From NCBI GenBank assembly GCA_030760725.1, contig JASWHV010000002.1, positions 60,009,900 to 60,073,899 of the forward strand: DNA of 64,000 bases, written 5' to 3'. Shown piece after piece: positions 22,432 to 34,271 of the stretch. The position numbers and the translations under genes are program-made. Every line of letters starts with the position of its first letter. Within the stretch, counting starts at the first letter, position 1. The stretch is from Neostapfia colusana (taxonomy: Eukaryota; Streptophyta; Magnoliopsida; Poales; Poaceae). Below the pieces are notes generated by a model, which saw nothing but the letters and a program-made list of their open reading frames with translations, made no database searches and had not been told where the DNA came from.

Positions 22432-22457
22432 AAATCTCGTCCTCGAGATTGGTGTTT

Positions 22458-25400
22458 CTAAGAAAACAATTCCGGAAATTGTGCCTTGAGCTCATCTTCC
22501 CTTTCCCAGGTAGCTTCCTCTTCTGAGTGATGCTTCCACTGCACCTTGCACATCCGGATTCTCTTGTTTCTGGTGAGGCGTTCCATTGTCTCCAAAATCT
22601 TGTATGGTTGCTCGGCATAAGACAAATCTTCAGCTACATCCACTTCATTCATGGGTAATACCTCCTCAGGCGTCCTCAGACATTTCTTGAGTTGTGACAC
22701 ATGGAATACATCGTGCACGTCCGATAGATGAACCGGTAACTCTAGTTGGTACGCCACTTCGCCTTTCCTTTCCAAAACCTGGAAGGGTCCGATGTATCGA
22801 GGTGACAACTTCCCTTTCACCTTGAACCGACGAAGTCCTCTGAGGGGACACCTTGAGATAAACATAGTCTCCCACGTTAAAAACGAGCTCTCTTCTTCGT
22901 ACATCGGCATAGCTCTTTTGGCGTGTTTGTGCTATCCTCAAATTGTTGCGAATCTCCCTCACCTTTGCCTCGGCTTCTTGTAGCACTTCTGGACCAAACA
23001 CTTTACTTTCTCCTGTTTGGTTCCAAAATAGGGGAGTTCTGCACTTCCTTCCATACAACGCTTCAAACGGTGACATCTTCATACTAGCTTGATAACTGTT
23101 GTTATAGGAAAACTCCGCATATGGTAGGTTCTTGTCCCAACTCCTATTGTTTTGGAGTGCACATGGCCTTAACATATCTTCAAGGATCTGATTGGTTCTC
23201 TCCGTCGGCCCGTCAGTTTGGGGATGATAGGCAGAGCTGAAGTTCAAATGGGTTCCCATGGTTTCATGCAACTTTTGCCAAAACCTCGAGGTGAACTGTG
23301 TCCCTCGATCCGACACTATCTTCTTTGGCACTCCATGGTAACACACAATCCTTGACATGTACAATTCTGCCAATTTGGATCCGCTGTAGCTTTCTTTCAC
23401 AGGAATGAAATGAGCTACCTTGGTTAGCCTATCAATAATGACCCATATTGAATCATACCCGGATTGGGTCCTAGGCAATCCCACAACAAAATCCATGCTG
23501 ATTTCTTCCCACTTCCATTCAGGCACTTTGAGTGGTTGCAATAATCCCGCGGGTCGTTGATGTTCAGCTTTCACCAACTGACATGTGTCACATAGGGCAA
23601 CATGTTCCGCGACATCTCGCTTCATGCCATACCACCAATACCTGCTTTTGAGGTCCTGGTACATCTTCGTACTCCCAGGATGAATGGAATAGTCGGAATC
23701 GTGAGCCTCCTTTAAAATCAATTCACGGATCTCCTTTACTTCTGGCACACAGATCGTTTTCCCGTGCCACACTGTTCCCTGTTCATCCTCTCTAAAACCA
23801 GGAGCTTTATTTTCCTTGATGAGTTGCCTGATTTCCTGTATCTTCTCATCATTCTTTTGACCCTCGCGTATGTCTCGCTCGAGTGTGGAGTCCACTTCCA
23901 TGGCGATGGCTTCACCACTATTTACTAGACATAGATTGAGCCTTATAACCTCGTCCTTCAATTCTGCGGGCATGTCCTTCAAGCTCAACTTATTGACCTG
24001 CACTTTCCGACTCAAAGCATCGGCCACGACGTTTGCTTTCCCGGGATGATAGTTGATGCCCACATCAAAGTCATCGATTAGCTCTAACCATCTCCTTTGT
24101 CTGAGGTTGAGATCTGGCTGTGTGAATATGTACTTCAAACTCTTATGATCCGTATATATCTCTGTCCTCTTCCCCATCAAATAGTGCCGCCAAATTTTCA
24201 ACGCGTGTACCACTGCAGTTAGTTCTAGGTCATGTGTAGGATAGTTCTTCTCGTGCTTCCGAAGATGCCGGGATGCATATGCCACGACATGTCCTTCTTG
24301 CATGAGAACACATCCCAACCCATTTCCAGAGGCATCGCAGTACACTGTGAAATTCTTCTGCATATCTGGCATAACCAGCACTGGGGCTGTTGTCAATCTC
24401 TTCTTTAGCTCCTGAAAGCTCGTCTCGCACTGTGGCGTCCAGGTGAATGCGATTCCCTTTTCCAACAGTTTGGTGAGAGGTCTCGAGATCTTGGAGAATC
24501 CCTCAATAAACCGTCGATAGTATCCAGCCAATCCCAAAAAGCTTCGAACTTCCCTGATATTTTCAGGGGTCTTCCACTTCTAGATATCCTCGATTTTGGA
24601 GGGATCTACGGAGATTCCTCCCTCCGAGATGATATGTCCTAAAAAGGGAACTCTCTTCAGCCAAAACTCACACTTGCTCAACTTGGCATATAGTTGGTGT
24701 TCTCTCAGCCTCTGTAACACCAGCCTTAGATGTTTATCATGTTCTTCTTCATCTTTGGAGAAGATGAGAATATCATCTATGAAAACCACCACAAATTTGT
24801 CCAGATATTCCATGAATACCTTGTTCATGAGGTACATGAAATATGCCGGGGCATTGGTTAGCCCGAAAGGCATGACGGTGTATTCATACAGTCCGTACCG
24901 AGATACGAAAGCTGTCTTGGGAATATCTGATTCCCTTATCTTGAGTTGGTGGTACCCCGACCTGAGATCAATTTTTGAGAACACACAAGCTCCCCTCAAC
25001 TGATCAAACAAGTCTTCAATGCGGGGTAATGGGTACTTGTTCTTGATGGTTACCTCATTCAAGGCACGGTAATCCACGCATAACCTTTGGGTTCCGTCTT
25101 TCTTGGGCACAAATATCACCGGAGCTCCCCATGGTGAGGAACTAGGGCGAATATACCCCTTCTCCGTCAATTCTCTCAAATGATCCTTGAGCTCTTCTAG
25201 CTGCTTGGAGTCCATTCGATAAGGTCTCTTGTATATCGGGGCTGTTCCCGGTACTAGCTCAATTGCGAATTCCACGTCACGGTCGGGAGGCATACCTGGC
25301 AACTCCTCCGGAAAAATATCTGGATATTCCCTGATGGTCCTGATTTCCTCAACTTTCACCTCCACTTGATTTAATTTAATGTCCCTCCTAGGCTCGTGTA

Positions 25401-26925
25401 TTGTTATGAACTTTACTCTTGTGCCATTGGGGTGAGTTAGTTCCACCGTTCTGGTTGAACAATGGATGATTCCTTTATGTTTGGTCAACCAATCCATACC
25501 CAAAATAATATCTATCCCTTGTGAATCTATCACTATGAGGTTAGCAGTAAATACTACCCCATTAATGTCTAGGCTCACTTTGGGACACACTTGGCTTGTC
25601 CTTATTTCTCCACCTGGAGAGTTTACGGCTAGCATATGGTTCATTTGTGTGGTTGCTAGGTCATGCTTCTTAACAAACCCTTGAGCAATGAACGAGTGGG
25701 TAGCACCAGAATCAAACAGCAGAGTTGCAAGGCGTAAATTGGCAGGAAACTTACCAACTACCACGTCGGGTGCCTCTTGTGCTTCCTCCATAGTGACGTG
25801 GTTCACCCGTCCTCTCAATACATTCTGCTGTTGTGGCGGCGCGGGCTTCTTCTTTGGGCATTTGTGGGCGTAGTGCCCCACTTCACCACAGCTAAAACAT
25901 TGCACCCCACCCTTAGGTGCTTGGCCTTTGTTGTCTTGGGGTTGGTTCGGGGGTCCTTGCACTGCTGGTCGAGGTGGATATGCGGGGCGAGGCTGCTGCA
26001 CAAACTGACGTGGCGGCTGTGCAGGTGCTGCGGGTGGCCTGTAGTTTGGGTTGTACCCTCTTGGCGCTGAATAGGGAACCGCAGCACGGCTCATCTGCCC
26101 CGTAGGTTGCTGCATCATACATGGGCGGGTGTTGCTCCCTGAGGCTTGATGTGACCACCCCGCCTTCCTCTTATTCTCATTTTCTAGGGCCTTTAGCTTC
26201 CTTTCCACCACAAATGCTCTGTCCACCATCTTTTGAAAGCTTTCATACTCATTGGAGGACATGGCACACTGCATCTCTGCGGTAAGTCCTTCCACGAAAC
26301 AATCTTGTTTCTGCTCATCAGTCTCTATGTCTCGTGGAGCATAACGGGATAGTTGAGTAAATTTAGTGAGGTATTCCCTCACCGTCATGTTTCCCTGCTG
26401 CAGTCCCAGAAACTCTTTCCTCTTGTTTTTGAGTTCACCTCTTGGGATGTAGTGGTTGCGGAAGCTACGCTTGAACTCTTCCCAAGTGATGTTCTCAGGG
26501 TCATGATGGGCGGCCACATAGGCGGTCCACCAATCAGCAGCAGGTCCCTGCAATTGATGAGAGGCAAACAGCACCCTCTCATACCCTTGGCATTGTATGA
26601 TCCTCATCTTGCTTTCAATAGTCTTCAGCCAATCATCTGCCTCCAGAGGTTAAGCAGCACTTGCAAACTTTGGAGGTTGAGTTCCTAGAAACTCACTCAA
26701 CCTTGGTTGGCGTGGTGCAGCTTGTGGAGGTGGAACTTGATGCAAGTTGGCCACCACTTGAGTCAAGTTCTGGATGAGCTGATTTTGATTCTCCAGCATT
26801 TGGTGGAGAGGATCAACTTCTTCACGGCGACCACCCCTGTCCTGGCCTCCAGAAAGATGAGGGTCGCATGCCTCATCGTTGTTGTTGGCGGGGTTGGCAG
26901 CACGTCCTTTTCCTCTTCCGGCCAT
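22458..26925 (-). pseudogene. Element E gag-pol polyprotein, disrupted
   Basis: ATG at 26923-26925 starts gag with MAGRGKG. Order: retrotransposon gag (about 26150-26650), CCHC knuckle CFSCGEVGHYAHKC (about 25860-25900), aspartic protease DSGATHSF (about 25690-25720), RT with FIDD at 24772-24783, RNase H (about 24000-24350), HHCC and integrase core (about 23150-23700), GPF/Y region and chromodomain (about 22470-22610). Breaks: stop at 26650-26652 early in gag, stop TAG at 24580-24582 after RT, and a one-base deletion near 22849 between integrase and chromodomain. All three look recent; the rest is one frame. Gag, protease and polymerase are fused, as is usual for chromoviruses. Confidence 0.92.
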
Positions 26926-27227
26926 CTGGCAGAATCAACCAATGTCAATTTTGAAATCACTTAGTATCATCTTACTACTTTCCTTAGTTTGCACTTTGAA
27001 GTGTTGAGGCTTTGTTATACTTTTACGAGGGTTTATATCTCACACCAAATAAATGCACTATTATTTCCTGTGGGTTCACACACCAAAGCAAAACAATCTG
27101 AAGACGAGGCTGTGGACAATTGCTCATGGCTTCCACAACTCACGTCACACACCAAGCATTATCACACCATTAACTATGTAACGACTCGACTACTCGACCT
27201 CTTGCTAGCTAGGGGAAAGACTCTACA

Positions 27228-28007
27228 CTACTCGTCCTCTTGAGCTGGCTCCTCGGGATCTTCCTCCTCATTTCGGCTACCTTCTGACTCCGCTTTGGGT
27301 GGGGAGGCTGCTGGTGGAGAAGTGCGACGACGCCTGATTGCTCGGCGATCCGGGGAGTCTGGAGTCCATGGATCACTCACGGTGACACACAGTTCATTCC
27401 CATCTCCTCTTTCTCTCGCCTTTAAGCAAGCTCGCAGCAACGCCTCCGTTTCCTTCAGGGTGTCTCGGACATCCTGAAGCTCTTGTTGACACTCCTGAAG
27501 TCGAGTGCTGAGCATAGCAGCATCCTCCAAGCACAAGTCCATGTGCTCATGGGAAGTCCCTTGCTGCACCGGTGGGTACTTGTACTCCGTGGTACCACTC
27601 TCACGTTGGAGGACATACATGTACTCAGTTTTGTCCAAGTGGCGACGATAGATGTGACTCTGGCAGGTGATGGCCTCCCAGGTGACATCTTTCTCCGCGT
27701 CAACTTGTGTTGCTCGACAAGCTGGAGAGTGGTGAATCTTAAGCAGCTGATTCTCGTGTATAATCCTCATCTCCGAACTCCATTCTTCCCTCTTCTCACG
27801 GATGGTCCTGGTGGAGTTATAGTGGATGATAAGCTTGCCCGTATTGCCGGCGGCTTCGAGCATACGTCGAAGACGGCGCAACAAATCTCCTACTGCCAAT
27901 CCATAGGAAAGGTACGTCACTGGACGACTCTCCTCTCTTTCGGCAAGGGCAACTACGGGAACTCTCCCTCCTGTGGACTTACGAGCGGTGCGAATCATGC
28001 GAACCAT
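27228..28007 (-). CDS. Element E extra ORF between primer site and gag, with histone H3-like N-terminus
   Basis: An intact 259-residue ORF starts about 200 bases after the primer site. The first 17 residues, MVRMIRTARKSTGGRVP, align without gaps to the histone H3 N-terminus: Arg2, the stretch Thr6-Gly13 around Lys9, and Pro16 are identical, and Lys14 is Arg. Then come a probable globular region (about 30-150), a likely coiled coil (about 155-200; EDAAMLSTRLQECQQELQDV), a basic RRAIRRRRTSPP segment (a possible nuclear signal) and an acidic tail. It is unrelated to gag. Extra ORFs upstream of gag are known in some plant gypsy elements; I recognise no characterised family here. It is open although gag-pol of the same copy is broken. 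Confidence 0.75.
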   Translation of the reverse strand: MVRMIRTARKSTGGRVPVVALAEREESRPVTYLSYGLAVGDLLRRLRRMLEAAGNTGKLIIHYNSTRTIREKREEWSSEMRIIHENQLLKIHHSPACRATQVDAEKDVTWEAITCQSHIYRRHLDKTEYMYVLQRESGTTEYKYPPVQQGTSHEHMDLCLEDAAMLSTRLQECQQELQDVRDTLKETEALLRACLKARERGDGNELCVTVSDPWTPDSPDRRAIRRRRTSPPAASPPKAESEGSRNEEEDPEEPAQEDE

Positions 28008-28206
28008 CTAAAACAAAAGAATTTAAAATTAGGTTAGATAAAATCTCAAACAAAAATCCTATTTTGAATGAAAGTTGGGGTAAGATGAAGAAAATGACTC
28101 CTTTAATAACACTTTTCAACCCACACCTTGGAAAATAGTTTTTAAGAAAATAGGGCCCTTAAATACGTCCATTTCTACCTAGGTCCACGTTCCTACGGGC
28201 AACCTT

Positions 28207-28219
28207 GGCTCTGATACCA
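28207..28219 (-). other. Element E primer-binding site (initiator tRNA-Met type)
   Basis: On the minus strand TGGTATCAGAGCC lies four bases inside the 5' LTR end. It complements the 3' end of plant initiator tRNA-Met. Confidence 0.9.
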
Positions 28220-28223
28220 CCTC

Positions 28224-31200
28224 TGTCACACCCGGTTTTTCCGAAGGAAACAACCAAGTGAATATCACATGTATGCCAGGATCATTTTCTCATACATGTG
28301 ATGACAAATAGTGAAGCATCATTTATTACAAGCCAGGTGTCGAATATAAATAAGTCTTACATCGCAAATGTCTCAATGGACACAAATGCTTCATCACAAG
28401 TAAATAAACTAGCAGCGGAATATTATTCTTTAGGGCTCCATCACAGGCGTTGCCCGGGGGTCTTCATGAACCTAAAATCCTTCCTCGGGTCCAAAATCTT
28501 GGTCATTATACACCACCTCATTATCTTGACCTGAGCAGCAATATAAACCAACAAAAATGCAAGGTTGAGTACCAATGGTACTCAGCAAGTGTGGGAAAAT
28601 TATATCATGCATGGCTAGAACAAGGAGAGGTTGAACTCATGGTTAAAGCACTACGCAATTAATACCTATCACCTTAGCTTATTAAGCACCTTCATTACTA
28701 CACAGGTGAAATGGTCCCAATCTCCCATCCCATCATCATAACCCAATAACCATAACCATCATTTCCAATGTTAAGCTCCCCGCTTAACTTCCAAAACCAT
28801 CAATCCTCTAATCATGAATAAGTCCAGGCCGCTCTTAACCGTGAGCACGGCTGTCAAGACAGTTTTAACTCTGCAGAGTTTGTACCACTGTACCCACAAG
28901 TAGTGATTTCATCCCCCGTTGCCGGGTGGACTAAAAGAACCTCCATTATGCCAGTAGCTACGATCCACATTCACACTTCCCAGGTGTGCGGCCGAGAGAT
29001 CACTACGAAGCCTTTACAAAGGGATTCCCGATGAGCGTGGGCCCACTGAGGTTTCACCCCTAACAGCATACAAGAGGCTCCAACCCCGCTGCAGTGGCCC
29101 CCTCTTGAGCCTTGCGGTTCATATGGTAGTCCAGCTGACACCTACTCCCCGCACCATCCAACACACCCATACTACGCCGGGGATACACCTAATTAATTGG
29201 CCAAGCTGCCCCATCTCAGCATGTGGTTGGCACTGTAAAGCCGGGTTACATGCTCCATGAACCGGTCCTTAGGATCCAGGCAAGTACTAAACACAAACCC
29301 AAGTCTCGTGCACCCAGCACACAACCAAAACATCCAACTTGCCTTGATCCCTACCTCTACATAACTCCCAATAGCTCATTCAAGAGTATGGTATAATAAA
29401 CTGATGATCTCATGTCCCAAATATCCCATTCTAAGCATGGCTAAGCATATGCATGTAAATAAATGACATGGTAAAATAAATCCCAACCCAAGCTACAAGG
29501 AAAACAAGGTAATGCAATTCTAGGGAAACTTTCCTAGAATGGGTTTCATATTTCATTTGACAATGCAAATAATTCTATCTACACATCCTAGCATAGGATC
29601 AAAGTGGTCAAGGACACTTTCCTCCTTCTTGCTGCTCTTGAAATTGGTAGTCCTGATCTTGAAAAGAAATAACTTGCTCTTGAACAGGTTCTACTTCATA
29701 CCATCACACATAGCAAAAGAAAAACAACAATCATAAGACATAGTTCACACTTCTACTTCATACAAACCACACATTCATATTTATAAAAGTTCTTTACCAT
29801 TATATGTGTTGTGGTTACTTTATGTGTGTTGAGTTGTGGCTTGCATGCACTTTTAACCATGTGTATATGATTCCTTCTTTTGTGTCCACCTTTATACTTA
29901 CGTATTATTTATATGGGTTTCCAATAAATTTCTTATATTCAACTACTTCACCTTTTTACTACCAAGTGTGTATGAAAAGTATTATTCTTCCCCATATGTG
30001 CTTTCATAATTTCTATCAACCCTAAACTGAACTCTTTGTATTTTAGAAACTCCATTGATCATTTACTAGTTGCTATATTTTTCAGATTTATATTCTTATG
30101 CATAATTGTGTATTTTATTATAAAATTAGAAATACATATCATCTAAACAGTATAGGTTCTGGTCCTAAATAATTTAATATCATAATTTGACCTTGGCTTC
30201 TGATGTATACTATTTCATAATTATTTTCCCTATTTTTCTATAGCTATTCTTTACTTAGAAATGTGTCCCTATACTAATAAATGTGAATAATAAATGAAAC
30301 AGATTCATTTCAGCCCAAAAATATACTTTTATCTCACTCCAAAGTTTTCTAAGTACTGAGAAAGTTTTTAATTAATTTTGACAATTATGTTTATCCCCCT
30401 TTTTAATTTTTAAACACTAGTTACATATTCAATGTTTTAGATTAAATACAAAACAGGGCTAAAATAATGAACTCACCCCATTACAGGGTCTATAATATTA
30501 TTTTCATAATTTCCAGGGGTCTAGCTACACTTATCAGAGGTGTTTTTCCTAATTTTTATTAAGTCCAGGGGCTAAAACTGATTTTTAAATGAATTTACAT
30601 GAATTTCTAAAGTTCCAGGGGCTAGATCTGAAGTTTCCGGGGCTAGCTCTCAATTCCAGAGAACCCCAGGGGGTAGCACGTAAGAATTCCAGTCTTTATA
30701 ACGCGGGGCTGACGTGGACCGTCCGATTTTAAACCGACGGCTGAGATTATAACATCGAACCGGTACGCGGGGTTTTAAAGTCTACCGTGCGATTTAAAAT
30801 AAACGGCGCACAAGCGGCCACGTCGCTCTGACCGAGCGCGGGCGGCGCTGCCGGCGGCGCACGGCGGCGGGAAGCGGCGATCTCGCCGGAAAGTTTCGGA
30901 TCCTCGAGAATTCTGCCTAAAACTGTGATCTTATGGCCTAGACCGGTAGAGGGGAGGTCAGGGATCTCACCTCGGGGGTTTTCTCGAGCTCGGGGGTCCT
31001 GGAAAGTGATCGGCGGCGAGGTCCGAGGCAAAACCACGGCGAAGCTCGTCGGCGCTGTGTTTACACCGTAACTCTCCGAGTTTTCTGCACCTGCAAAGTT
31101 CCCCGGAGGCGGTGGATCAAGACCAGCGAGTTAGATCAGAGTTTCCGAGCTTAGATCGGCCAGAATTCACCGGCGAAGTCTCGGTGCTCACCGGAGTAAA

Positions 31201-31638
31201 AATCGGCGATCGCGTGGGAAAAACTGATCGGAGCTGGGGTTTTTATAGCCGGGGGAGGGCGGTGGGTCTGTTGCGATCGAGTTTGAGTCGTTTCGGACCA
31301 GAATTCGGGCTGCGGGGACGGGTTTCCCGATCGGTTGCGATCGCGCGCGCGAGAGAGAGTCCGGGGTCGCGGGGTTAGGGATGACAGGCGGGTCCCACCC
31401 GTCGGTGAGAGGCAGCGCGGCGCGCGCGGGGGCGAGCTGGGCCGGCTGGCGGGTTTCGGCCCACTGGCCGGTTTTTTTCCCGTTTTCCTTATTCTTTTTC
31501 CATTTCTTTTCTGTTTTGAGTATAATTTGAATTCCAGTTTGAATTTGAATTTTTGCAAAACATGCAACACGTCCAAAAATTTTTAAATTCCCCTCTGAGC
31601 ATGGTTTAGAGTTTTGAATCAAAATTTGGGGTGTTACA
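28224..31638 (-). mobile_element. Element E 5' LTR
   Basis: A near-identical partner of 18983-22412. Relative to that copy it lacks about 15 bases near 31435, and its exon 2 splice donor is mutated. A TATA box is at 31240-31247 and AATAAA at 28322-28327 (minus strand). Confidence 0.93.
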
Positions 31639-33389
31639 AAGTCGTGAGTTGGATAATTTTGCTCATTGTTCCTAAGCTGCCGTGATCCATACGCGACCAC
31701 TCTTCGGTCTTGCATCAGCACACATCCGAGCCCAATGCCGGATGCATCGCAGTACACATCGAACGGTTTTGTTGTGTCTGGCTGCGCCAAAACCGGTGCT
31801 GATGTCAGGTGCTTGACTAAAGCCTTGAATGCTGCTTCACATGCTGGACTCCAAACATATTTGGTAGCCTTCTTCAGCAGCTCTGTCATTGGCTTGGCAA
31901 TCTTCGAGAAGTTTGGAATGAACCTCCGATAATACCCCGCGAGTCCGAGGAAACTCCGTACCTCATGAACAGTTCTCGGGGATTTCCAATTCAGCACTTG
32001 TGTGATCTTGCTCGGGTCCACAGCGATACCCTCCGCTGAGATGATATGCCCGAGGAAAGGCACTTGCGATATCCAAAACTCGCATTTGCTGAACTTTGCG
32101 TATAACTTGTGATCCCGCAGCCGTTGCAAGACTATACGCAGATGTTTCTTGTGATCTTCCTCCGACTTGGAGTATACTAGGATGTCGTCGATGAAGACCA
32201 CGACAAACTTGTCCAGCTCCGGCATGAATACCGAGTTCATTAAGTACATGAAGTGAGCTGGAGCATTGGTGAGGCCAAAGGACATGACCAGGTACTCATA
32301 AAGTCCGTACCTTGTCGAGAAAGCTGTCTTTGGGATGTCCTCCGCCCTTATCTTAATCTGATGGTACCCGGATCTTAAATCCATCTTGGAAAAGATCTTT
32401 GCTTCGACCAACTGATCAAACAACATGTCGATCCGTGGCAACGGGTACTTGTTCTTGATGGTTACGGCATTTAATGGACGGTAGTCCACGCAAAGCCGCA
32501 ACGTCTCATCCTTCTTGTTGACAAATAATGCCGAACAGCCCCATGGCGAGGAGCTCTGCCTAATAAAACCCTTCTCCAGAAGGTCCGTGAGCTGAGTCTT
32601 CAGTTCAGCCAACTCCTTGTGCGCCATCTTGTACGGCCTTCGGGATATTGGCATGGTTCCCGGTGCAAGTTCAATCTTGAACTCCACCTCTCTATCGGGT
32701 GGCATCCCCGGCAAATCGTCCGGGAATACATCCGGGAACTCTTGGACCACTGGAATGTCTTCCAATCTGATGGTTATGGCTTGATAGACACTTGGAAGTT
32801 TTATTTCTGGACTGTCCAGAAATAATGAGTGAGAACCGTGCACTTCTGAGGTTAGGTGCACGACTCGAAGGACGGTGTCTAAAACAGCGCCGTGGCGGGT
32901 TAACCACGACATCCCTAGGATGACATCGACCTTCTGCCCCTCTAAGATAATGAGAGACGTGGGGTACACTCTACCCGCTAAGCATAATGGTGCTTTGGAG
33001 ACCATTACGCTTGCCGCAAGGATTGGTTCGCCCTCCGGCACGTCCTCAATGGCAAGCTGGTGGACAGTGCCGGGCCTAGGGTTTGCCCGCCGCGCATTAG
33101 TAGGGTTCCGGGGTTGATTCCTCCCCAGAAACTGTGGTGCCACTCCGCCGCCTTGCCTCTCCGGGCAACTGCTCGCGAAGTGTCCTGGACGACCACACTT
33201 GTAACATGTGGCCGCTGCTGGTGGAGTACTCGGGGGACGAAAGCCCGGCATGCGTTGCGGAGGTGCAAACGCACGCGGCATCACCCGCTGCTGCTGTTGT
33301 TGTCCCGAGGAGTCCTCGGGAGGTGGTTGGGAGGTCTCTCCCCCTTGGCTAGTACCTCCAACGTCAGGGTTGGCACGAGTACGCGTCAT
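31639..33389 (-). pseudogene. Element D gag-pol, upstream part: capsid and protease core deleted
   Basis: ATG at 33387-33389 starts MTRTRANPDVGG, like gag of F. After about 35 residues and a Gln run the frame goes directly to the CCHC knuckle CYKCGRPGHFASSC, so the whole capsid domain is missing. In the protease, the block that holds DSG(S/A)THNF in F is missing too: the sequence passes from ILAASVMV to SKAPLCL. Both losses keep the frame. RT follows intact (FIDD at 32184-32195), then RNase H up to YPTHD, where E is inserted. Pol resumes at 18982. Residues read past 31639 into E's LTR are not D protein. Confidence 0.9.
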
Positions 33390-33461
33390 TCTTGGCTGGT
33401 GGCTCGGGGTCTACCACCTCTTCTCCCATTCCGGGTTCTCCCATGGCTGGAAGACCCAAGA

Positions 33462-34271
33462 CTACCGGTACGCCCAATCCTGCAATGCATGCACCTCGTC
33501 CATAGCCTGGTTGTAGTCCTCTTCCCAGCCTTGTCCTTCCTCAATAGCGTCGTCCCGCTCTTGAGCAAGATCCTCATTCTGCTGGGTTAGGGTCTGCACC
33601 AGCTCTTGCAACGCCGCGACGTCAACACGGCTCTTCTTCTTTGCCTTCTTCAGACGACGCAACTGATTGTGTTGTCCATTCAGTCGCTTGATCGTCGGAA
33701 GAAGCACATTGCGGAGTGCGCTGTGAGCACCCTCGAAATGATCTCCACGGCTTGTGCTCTCCTTGATCTTGGTGGCGAGATGCTCCGTATGAACAGCTTG
33801 GCTGTCCATCACAGCGTTTCCCGCCCTCATTTGGAGGCTGAGGTTTGCCTCCGCGGGGTTGTACCTTGGGCAAGTCGGGTCTGTTGCCTCCAGGTACCTT
33901 TCTTCCCACACATGCTGAGCTCGTCCTTCCACCGGAACGAGTGCGTATGGAGTTCCCTCCATAGCCTGCACGTGTAGTTGGCAGAAACGTGACATAGTGT
34001 CACGGGCTGCCACTTGCCACATCCCTTCCGGTTGTCTTCCTCTCACCGTGACGGTGAATGGCACCCAACCGGGTGGCGTAGGTCCTGCGGGAACCTTGAC
34101 ATGGATCATCCACGTCTTGTCCCCCTCTTCGCCTTCTGCCTTGGCGAAGTATTGCGGCATCTGGTTGTACCCGAAATATTGGAGCATTTGCCACAATGCT
34201 TCCGGGTAGCCGCTACGGTCAGAACAGTGGGAAACTACCCACCCGTTCTCCAACCGTTTATCTGCTGCCAT
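33462..34271 (-). CDS. Element D extra ORF upstream of gag, coiled-coil protein
   Basis: An intact 269-residue ORF (ATG at 34269-34271) ends 72 bases before the gag ATG. The N-terminal half looks globular, with several Trp (GYPEALWQMLQYFGYNQMP; TWMIHVKVP; MWQVAARDTMSRF). The C-terminal third is a basic patch (RRLKKAKKKSR) followed by heptad-like coiled coil (VAALQELVQTLTQQNEDLAQ) and an acidic end. The layout resembles E's extra ORF (globular part, coiled coil, basic patch), and both have a Trp-Ala...Leu...Tyr pattern in the middle, but clear homology cannot be claimed by eye. Element F, with a related leader and gag start, has no such ORF. No H3-like tail here. Function unknown. Confidence 0.7.
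   Translation of the reverse strand: MAADKRLENGWVVSHCSDRSGYPEALWQMLQYFGYNQMPQYFAKAEGEEGDKTWMIHVKVPAGPTPPGWVPFTVTVRGRQPEGMWQVAARDTMSRFCQLHVQAMEGTPYALVPVEGRAQHVWEERYLEATDPTCPRYNPAEANLSLQMRAGNAVMDSQAVHTEHLATKIKESTSRGDHFEGAHSALRNVLLPTIKRLNGQHNQLRRLKKAKKKSRVDVAALQELVQTLTQQNEDLAQERDDAIEEGQGWEEDYNQAMDEVHALQDWAYR

Larger units (their letters stand above)
18983..31638 (-). mobile_element. Element E: Ty3/gypsy chromovirus with extra upstream ORF
   Basis: The LTRs are 18983-22412 (3') and 28224-31638 (5'), with roughly two dozen single-base differences plus a few small indels, including one of about 15 bases (by eye), and are flanked by AAGTC. Internal order on the minus strand: primer site 28207-28219, extra ORF 27228-28007, gag from 26925, pol with chromodomain to 22458, polypurine tract 22413-22431. 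It is the youngest insertion of the nest by position. Gag-pol carries two nonsense codons and one single-base deletion. Confidence 0.93.

Noticed and set aside
28207..28219. Possible tRNA genes at the TGGTATCAGAGC motifs
   Set aside because: Only the 12-13 bases complementary to a tRNA 3' end are present next to LTR ends. They are primer-binding sites; no cloverleaf can be drawn.
31188..31638. C-terminal extension of D's RT reading frame after YPTHD
   Set aside because: This is read-through into E's LTR beyond the AAGTC duplication. The true continuation of D's pol is at 18982.
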